Assembly: GCF_947253055.1 (NCBI RefSeq)
Contig: NZ_CAMXYE010000061.1
Coordinates: 1-8,943 of the forward strand
DNA length: 8,943 nucleotides
DNA from: an uncultured Arcanobacterium sp.
Lineage (GTDB): Bacteria > Actinomycetota > Actinomycetes > Actinomycetales > Actinomycetaceae
Direction: 5' to 3'
The translations under genes and the position numbers were made by a program. Position 1 is the first letter of the stretch; every line of letters starts with the position of its first letter. Positions 6,601-8,943 of the stretch are shown here, one piece after another. The notes beneath the pieces are model-generated. The model had not been told where the DNA came from. It saw only the letters and a program-made list of their open reading frames with translations, and made no database searches.

Positions 6601-7227
6601 CAGCAAATCTGTAATTACTCGGCGTTCAATATCGATACCGTGATCCATTATTTCTACGAAAAAATTATTCTTCCCAAAAATATCTTGGAGCTCTCCGGCC
6701 GTGCGCAAAGCTTCATCCATCTGCCCCAGACGAATCCGAGTCTGCACTGCCCCAGAAGGGCAACCCGTAGTTCCAATTAGACCGGAGTGGTAGCGCTGCA
6801 GTAAATCTAGATCCATCCGCGGCCATTTACCGAATTGCCCTTCGATAGAAGCCTGCGAGCTCATCCGAAATAGATTGTGCATGCCCGTATTGTTTTCGCT
6901 TAGTAGCGTCATATGCGTATATATACCGCCCGCCGATACGTCATCATTTTTCTGTTCCTGCTGCCCCCACTGCACCCGCGTCCGATCAAAACGGGAAGTA
7001 CCCGGAGTCATATAGGCTTCAATGCCAATGATTGGCTTTACTCCCGCTTTTTGTGCCGCTTTCCAGAATTCAAAAGCTCCATGCATATTACCGTGATCAG
7101 TGATTGCCACTGCCGGCTGGCCTTGGTTTGCCACCTCTTGCACTAAATTATTTATTCGCGAAGCGCCATCGAGCAAGGAATAATCAGTGTGATTGTGCAG
7201 GTGTACGAAATTTTCTGATGAAGCCAT
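3691..7227 (-). CDS. dnaE: DNA polymerase III alpha subunit (replicative polymerase, DnaE1 type)
   Basis: Catalytic subunit of the replicative polymerase. The 1178-residue length is normal for actinobacterial DnaE1. The PHP domain (about 5-290) keeps all nine residues known as metal ligands in mycobacterial DnaE1: H11, H13, D20, H45, E70, H105, C156, D224 and H226, so it is probably an active proofreading 3'-5' exonuclease. The polymerase palm carries the catalytic aspartates D419 and D421 (PDLDIDFDD) and D583 (IKMDFLGL). A helix-hairpin-helix region lies at about 835-915, the internal beta-clamp binding motif QFDLF at 942-946, and an OB fold at about 1018-1095, followed by a C-terminal tau-binding-type region. 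It begins 36 bp after the RluD gene on the same strand. There is no Shine-Dalgarno, but TAAACT lies 6 nt before the ATG, so it may be transcribed without a leader as well as from lspA. An in-frame TAA upstream rules out a longer start. Confidence 0.97.
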   Translation of the reverse strand: MASSENFVHLHNHTDYSLLDGASRINNLVQEVANQGQPAVAITDHGNMHGAFEFWKAAQKAGVKPIIGIEAYMTPGTSRFDRTRVQWGQQEQKNDDVSAGGIYTHMTLLSENNTGMHNLFRMSSQASIEGQFGKWPRMDLDLLQRYHSGLIGTTGCPSGAVQTRIRLGQMDEALRTAGELQDIFGKNNFFVEIMDHGIDIERRVITDLLELAKKIDAPLLASNDSHYVRKEDAPVQDALLCVNSGKILSDPNRFKFDGTGYYIRSAAEMYDLFRDHPQACRNTLLIAERCDISFQTVAEGANYMPTFPTPEGESETSWFIQEVEKGLHERFGEQIPAHVRERADYEVEVIVKMGFPGYFLVVSDYIRWARAQDIRVGPGRGSGAGSMVAYALGITQLDPIKHDLLFERFLNPERISMPDLDIDFDDRRRDEVIAYVENKYGKNNVSQVVTFGTIKTKQALKDAARVLGYPYEMGNRLTKALPPDVMGKTVPVKDIHNQDHERYAEGVEFREVIDSDADAKNVYDLALRLEGLTRQTGVHACAVIMSSQPLTDVIPLMKNAKDNLILTQFEYPECEELGLIKMDFLGLSNLTVINDALRNISENGKEVPDIDNIELDDAKTYELVRRADTLGIFQLDSSGMRALLKQMQVDRFADISAVSALYRPGPMGAKSHINYALRKNGLQEKTPIHPELATDLESILGQTHGLIVYQEQVMRIAQKLAGFSLGQADILRKAMGKKKADVLQKQFSSFAAGMEKNGYSQDSIHTLWEILVPFSSYAFNKSHSEAYALVSYQTAYLKAHFPAEFMAALLTSNTGKTDKIASYLAECRRMQIPVLIPDVNESRATYWAVGEEIRVGLGAVRNVGANVVEGIIRAREEKGAFTSFLDFLDKVPLAVCNKRSLESLIKAGAFDSLGHTRRALLSIAEQAVGAISDVKKNEAVGQFDLFGGGETQLETSFDVEIPDLPEWEKKQKLDLEKEMLGLYVSDHPLSGMEDLLARVSDTNVVRLLEDDTLADGVEVVVAGIITSIDTKASKKNGRVWATIMLEDLTGSIEVNCFPATYQKVAPLLMPDSVVVVQARLSIRDGGLQLNARNISLPPAELNDNTPVDLRLAERICTEPLMNRLVDLLQQYPGEAPVRLHVQGRDATTLVELGERFQVRNCQSLFSDLKVLLGRDCLQ

Positions 7228-7233
7228 ATTTCC

Positions 7234-7239
7234 AGTTTA
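7234..7239 (-). promoter_or_regulatory. Candidate -10 box for a leaderless dnaE transcript
   Basis: TAAACT on the minus strand ends exactly 6 nt before the dnaE ATG at 7227. The upstream region is T-rich and has no good -35 hexamer. The absence of a Shine-Dalgarno in front of dnaE makes the interpretation plausible. Confidence 0.35.
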
Positions 7240-7263
7240 GGGGGTAGAAAATAAAAAACGAAG

Positions 7264-8193
7264 TTAAAGCGCGCCCGCGCGCATCTGCTCTAGGACTGTC
7301 TGCAGTTCGGGGGCGTAGGCAGATTGAAAACTCACATATTTACCGCTTACGGGATGTAAAAAACCCAACTTTACGGCGTGTAGCCATTGCCGATCTAAAT
7401 TTAATTTTTCTGCCAGCACCGGATCTGCTCCGTAAGTAGTATCCCCTACACAAGGGTGATTGAGCGCCGCCATATGTACCCGTATTTGGTGGGTGCGCCC
7501 CGTTTCTAAATTTATAGAGAGTAGAGTGGCACCGGCCATTGCTTCGAGAGTGTCGTAGTGCGTAATGGCATGCTTTCCTCCCTCTTGCACGCCCATCTTC
7601 CACTGCTGGCGGTAGTCACGCGCAATCGGCGCATCAATAGTGCCGAATAACGGATCAGGATGCCCCTGCACTAAGGCATGATAAGTCTTATCTACGGCTC
7701 GCTCTTTGAAAGCGCGTTTTAAATAGGAATAGGCTTTCTCCGATTTCGCCACCACCATGCAGCCACTCGTGCCCACATCGAGACGGTGCACTATTCCTTG
7801 CCGCTCCGGCGGGCCCGAAGTGGTGAGTTTAATTCCCATGGCAAGTAAAGCTCCCAATACGTCTGGGCCGGCAAAATTAAGAGAAGCGTGGGCAGCAACT
7901 CCCGCCGGTTTATCTACCACCACGATATCCGCATCTTGGTAGATGATTCCTAAATTAGGTACGGGAGTGGGCACCGGTTCAAAAACAGTGGGAGCCGGAA
8001 TATCAGCTTCCAGTATCTGCTCACCACTAAAGCGAAAAGCCGATTTGGTGATTATTTTCCCATCGACGCGCGTATTTCCTTCCTCAATGAGGGTTGCGGC
8101 TTTGCTGCGGGAAATTCCGGCAAAGCGGGCAAGTACCGCATCTAAACGCTGTTGCGCGAAATCAGCTGGTACCGGATACACTTTTTTCACCAA
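7264..8193 (-). CDS. rluD: RluA/RluD-family 23S rRNA pseudouridine synthase
   Basis: Isomerises specific uridines in RNA to pseudouridine, most likely in 23S rRNA. The 309-residue protein starts with an S4 RNA-binding domain (about 14-62: QRLDAVLARF, SRSKAATLIEEGNTRVDG) and continues with the RluA catalytic domain (about 80-300). The signature HRLDVGTSG contains the catalytic aspartate D139; TGRTHQIRVHMA (231-242) and LHAVKLGF (271-278) are further family motifs. The S4 plus RluA architecture fits RluD or RluC; actinobacterial members are usually labelled RluD, but the exact target site is not certain. The start is TTG at 8193, 1 nt after the lspA stop and 12 nt from AAAGGAG (8212-8206); the adjacent GTG at 8190 is an alternative. 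Coupling to lspA is likely. The lspA-rluD pair upstream of dnaE is a usual actinobacterial order. Confidence 0.93.
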   Translation of the reverse strand: MVKKVYPVPADFAQQRLDAVLARFAGISRSKAATLIEEGNTRVDGKIITKSAFRFSGEQILEADIPAPTVFEPVPTPVPNLGIIYQDADIVVVDKPAGVAAHASLNFAGPDVLGALLAMGIKLTTSGPPERQGIVHRLDVGTSGCMVVAKSEKAYSYLKRAFKERAVDKTYHALVQGHPDPLFGTIDAPIARDYRQQWKMGVQEGGKHAITHYDTLEAMAGATLLSINLETGRTHQIRVHMAALNHPCVGDTTYGADPVLAEKLNLDRQWLHAVKLGFLHPVSGKYVSFQSAYAPELQTVLEQMRAGAL

Positions 8194-8194
8194 T

Positions 8195-8707
8195 TTACTG
8201 CCGCTCTCCTTTCGCTTTTAACACCGGGAAATTATGCCGCCGCCCTTTCCAAAGCTCCCAGAGTAAAAATAAAATTACTCCTAGCACGAGCACGATATCG
8301 GCTATATTGCCCACAAACCAACCGTTGTAATTAATAAAATCTACTACTTTTCCACTTCCGATCTGGCTACTGCGCGCTAGGCGATCTCCGAGATTTCCCG
8401 CTGCTCCAGCCCAGATAAAAGTAAGAGCTAATACTGGCAGCGCATGCTGATACTGCCTTATGAACAGGGGCATTGCTAGAACTACTAAAGTCGCTAAAAT
8501 CGTGAATATCCACGGCTTATCCGCCCCGAAAGAAAAAGCCGCTCCGGCGTTGTGCGTTAGCTGCAAACCGAGGAAATCACCAAAAATTGGGAGCCGATCC
8601 TCGAAACTCAAATGAGTAAGAGCCCAAGCCTTAGCCAGCTGGTCAATTAAAATTAATACTCCCCACAGCAGCAAAATTACTATCCAGGCGGATTTACTTT
8701 TTCGCAC
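8195..8707 (-). CDS. lspA: Lipoprotein signal peptidase (signal peptidase II)
   Basis: Membrane aspartyl protease that cleaves the signal peptide from diacylglyceryl-modified prolipoproteins. The 170-residue protein has four transmembrane segments (about 7-24, 66-84, 91-107 and 132-153). The family motifs are all present: DQLAK (22-26), NAGAAFSF (53-60), GNLGDR (104-109), VVDFIN with catalytic D123 and NIADIVLVLG with catalytic D137. The basic C-terminus (KGRRHNF...KAKGERQ) should be cytosolic. The start is GTG at 8707: it keeps the short charged N-terminus before the first membrane segment, and an extended -10 box ends 6 nt upstream, so the mRNA probably begins at the start codon. There is no Shine-Dalgarno. 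The gene is separated from divIVA by a strong terminator and overlaps rluD in transcription (1 nt gap). Confidence 0.96.
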   Translation of the reverse strand: MRKSKSAWIVILLLWGVLILIDQLAKAWALTHLSFEDRLPIFGDFLGLQLTHNAGAAFSFGADKPWIFTILATLVVLAMPLFIRQYQHALPVLALTFIWAGAAGNLGDRLARSSQIGSGKVVDFINYNGWFVGNIADIVLVLGVILFLLWELWKGRRHNFPVLKAKGERQ

Positions 8708-8713
8708 GGCTAT

Positions 8714-8723
8714 ATTCTAGCAA
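8714..8723 (-). promoter_or_regulatory. Extended -10 promoter of lspA, probably leaderless
   Basis: TTGCTAGAAT on the minus strand holds a TGN extension directly before TAGAAT (8719-8714), which would compensate for the lack of a -35 box. TAGAAT ends 6 nt before the GTG at 8707, so the predicted first transcribed base is the G of the start codon. The position of a -35 box would fall inside the divIVA terminator stem. Confidence 0.55.
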
Positions 8724-8726
8724 TGT

Positions 8727-8761
8727 AAAAGGGAGGGCGCGCTTTCGCACCCTCCCTTTTT
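8727..8761 (-). terminator. Intrinsic terminator of divIVA
   Basis: AAAAGGGAGGGTGCG style arm (8760-8746 read on the minus strand) pairs along 15 bp with 8741-8727, with one G-U pair and the 4 nt loop AAAG. The stem is flanked by A- and T-tracts, so the 3' side ends in TTTT on either strand. On the minus strand it lies 20 nt after the divIVA stop, which makes divIVA its natural client; nothing transcribed on the plus strand reaches it. Confidence 0.9.
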
Positions 8762-8781
8762 AGAAAAAACTCGCCAACTAA

Positions 8782-8943
8782 TTAAATATCAGAGCCTTGC
8801 GGATTCTGTGAATTTACATTGTTGAGCAAAGACTCCAGATAGCTCTTTAAGCGTGTGCGGTAATCCCGCTCAAAATCACGCAGCTCGGAAATCTTGTGCT
8901 CCATCACGGAACGCTCTTCTTCCAACTTAGCCACGGTGCGGCT
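8782..8943 (-). CDS. divIVA: DivIVA/Wag31-family cell-pole protein (C-terminal fragment)
   Basis: The reading frame is open from the right edge to the TAA at 8784-8782, giving the last 53 residues. They begin in a charged coiled coil (TVAKLEEERSVMEHKISELRDFERDYRTRLKSYLESLL, about residues 3-40 of the fragment) and end in a short polar tail (NNVNSQNPQGSDI). FERDYRTRLKSYLES is typical of the C-terminal part of actinobacterial DivIVA (Wag31), which assembles at the poles and directs cell-wall growth. The position just upstream of lspA-rluD-dnaE agrees. The N-terminal membrane-binding domain lies outside the window, so the identification rests on the coiled-coil end and context. Confidence 0.8.
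   Translation of the reverse strand, partial: SRTVAKLEEERSVMEHKISELRDFERDYRTRLKSYLESLLNNVNSQNPQGSDI

Noticed and set aside
3785..7146. Many open frames of 60-135 codons on both strands within dnaE.
   Set aside because: They overlap the fully conserved dnaE reading frame, lack ribosome binding sites and domain features, and are shadows.
7943..8334. Plus-strand open frames over rluD and lspA.
   Set aside because: They lie opposite two clearly identified genes, and their sequences resemble no known family.
1..8943. A novel defence, mobile or biosynthetic system.
   Set aside because: Every substantial coding stretch matches a housekeeping or widely distributed family, and the spacers are short and free of CRISPR repeats, insertion-sequence ends and tRNA genes.

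Overview
The window looks like chromosomal housekeeping DNA from an actinobacterium of only moderate GC content (much of it is AT-rich), perhaps a member of the Actinomycetaceae. The evidence is protein content and gene order: a homodimeric glycyl-tRNA synthetase next to a Zur-type Fur protein (a pairing also known around glyS/zur of Mycobacterium), a DnaE1-type polymerase with a complete PHP metal site, and a DivIVA/Wag31 tail followed by lspA-rluD-dnaE. The genus is a guess; the family-level assignment is an inference.

Layout. 1-1211 (minus): 5' part of a YibE/F family membrane protein that runs off the left edge. 1224-2618 (minus): glyS, directly upstream of it, so the two are probably one transcript. 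2619-2889: divergent control region with a glyS leader holding two hairpins and several palindromes in front of zur. 2890-3300 (plus): zur. 3301-3394: short spacer with a candidate promoter. 3395-3631 (plus): a 78-residue S4-domain RNA-binding protein. 3632-3690: convergent spacer made largely of a 16-17 bp tandem repeat. 3691-7227 (minus): dnaE. 7264-8193 (minus): RluD-type pseudouridine synthase. 8195-8707 (minus): lspA. 8708-8781: spacer with a strong intrinsic terminator for the upstream divIVA and an extended -10 promoter for lspA. 8782-8943 (minus): C-terminal end of a DivIVA/Wag31 protein.

Functional picture: replication (dnaE), translation (glyS, rluD, the S4 protein), lipoprotein maturation (lspA), polar growth (divIVA) and zinc control (zur). 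No mobile element, CRISPR array, toxin-antitoxin pair, phage gene, tRNA or rRNA was seen, and no novel multi-gene system. What deserves a second look is mostly regulatory: three genes without a Shine-Dalgarno (lspA, dnaE, zur) each carry a TANNNT hexamer exactly 6 nt before the start codon, the arrangement of leaderless transcripts, whereas glyS and the S4 gene have good Shine-Dalgarno sequences and no such hexamer. There is also a hairpin spanning the glyS stop and yibE start, a structured glyS leader, a candidate operator at zur, and the tandem repeat after dnaE.
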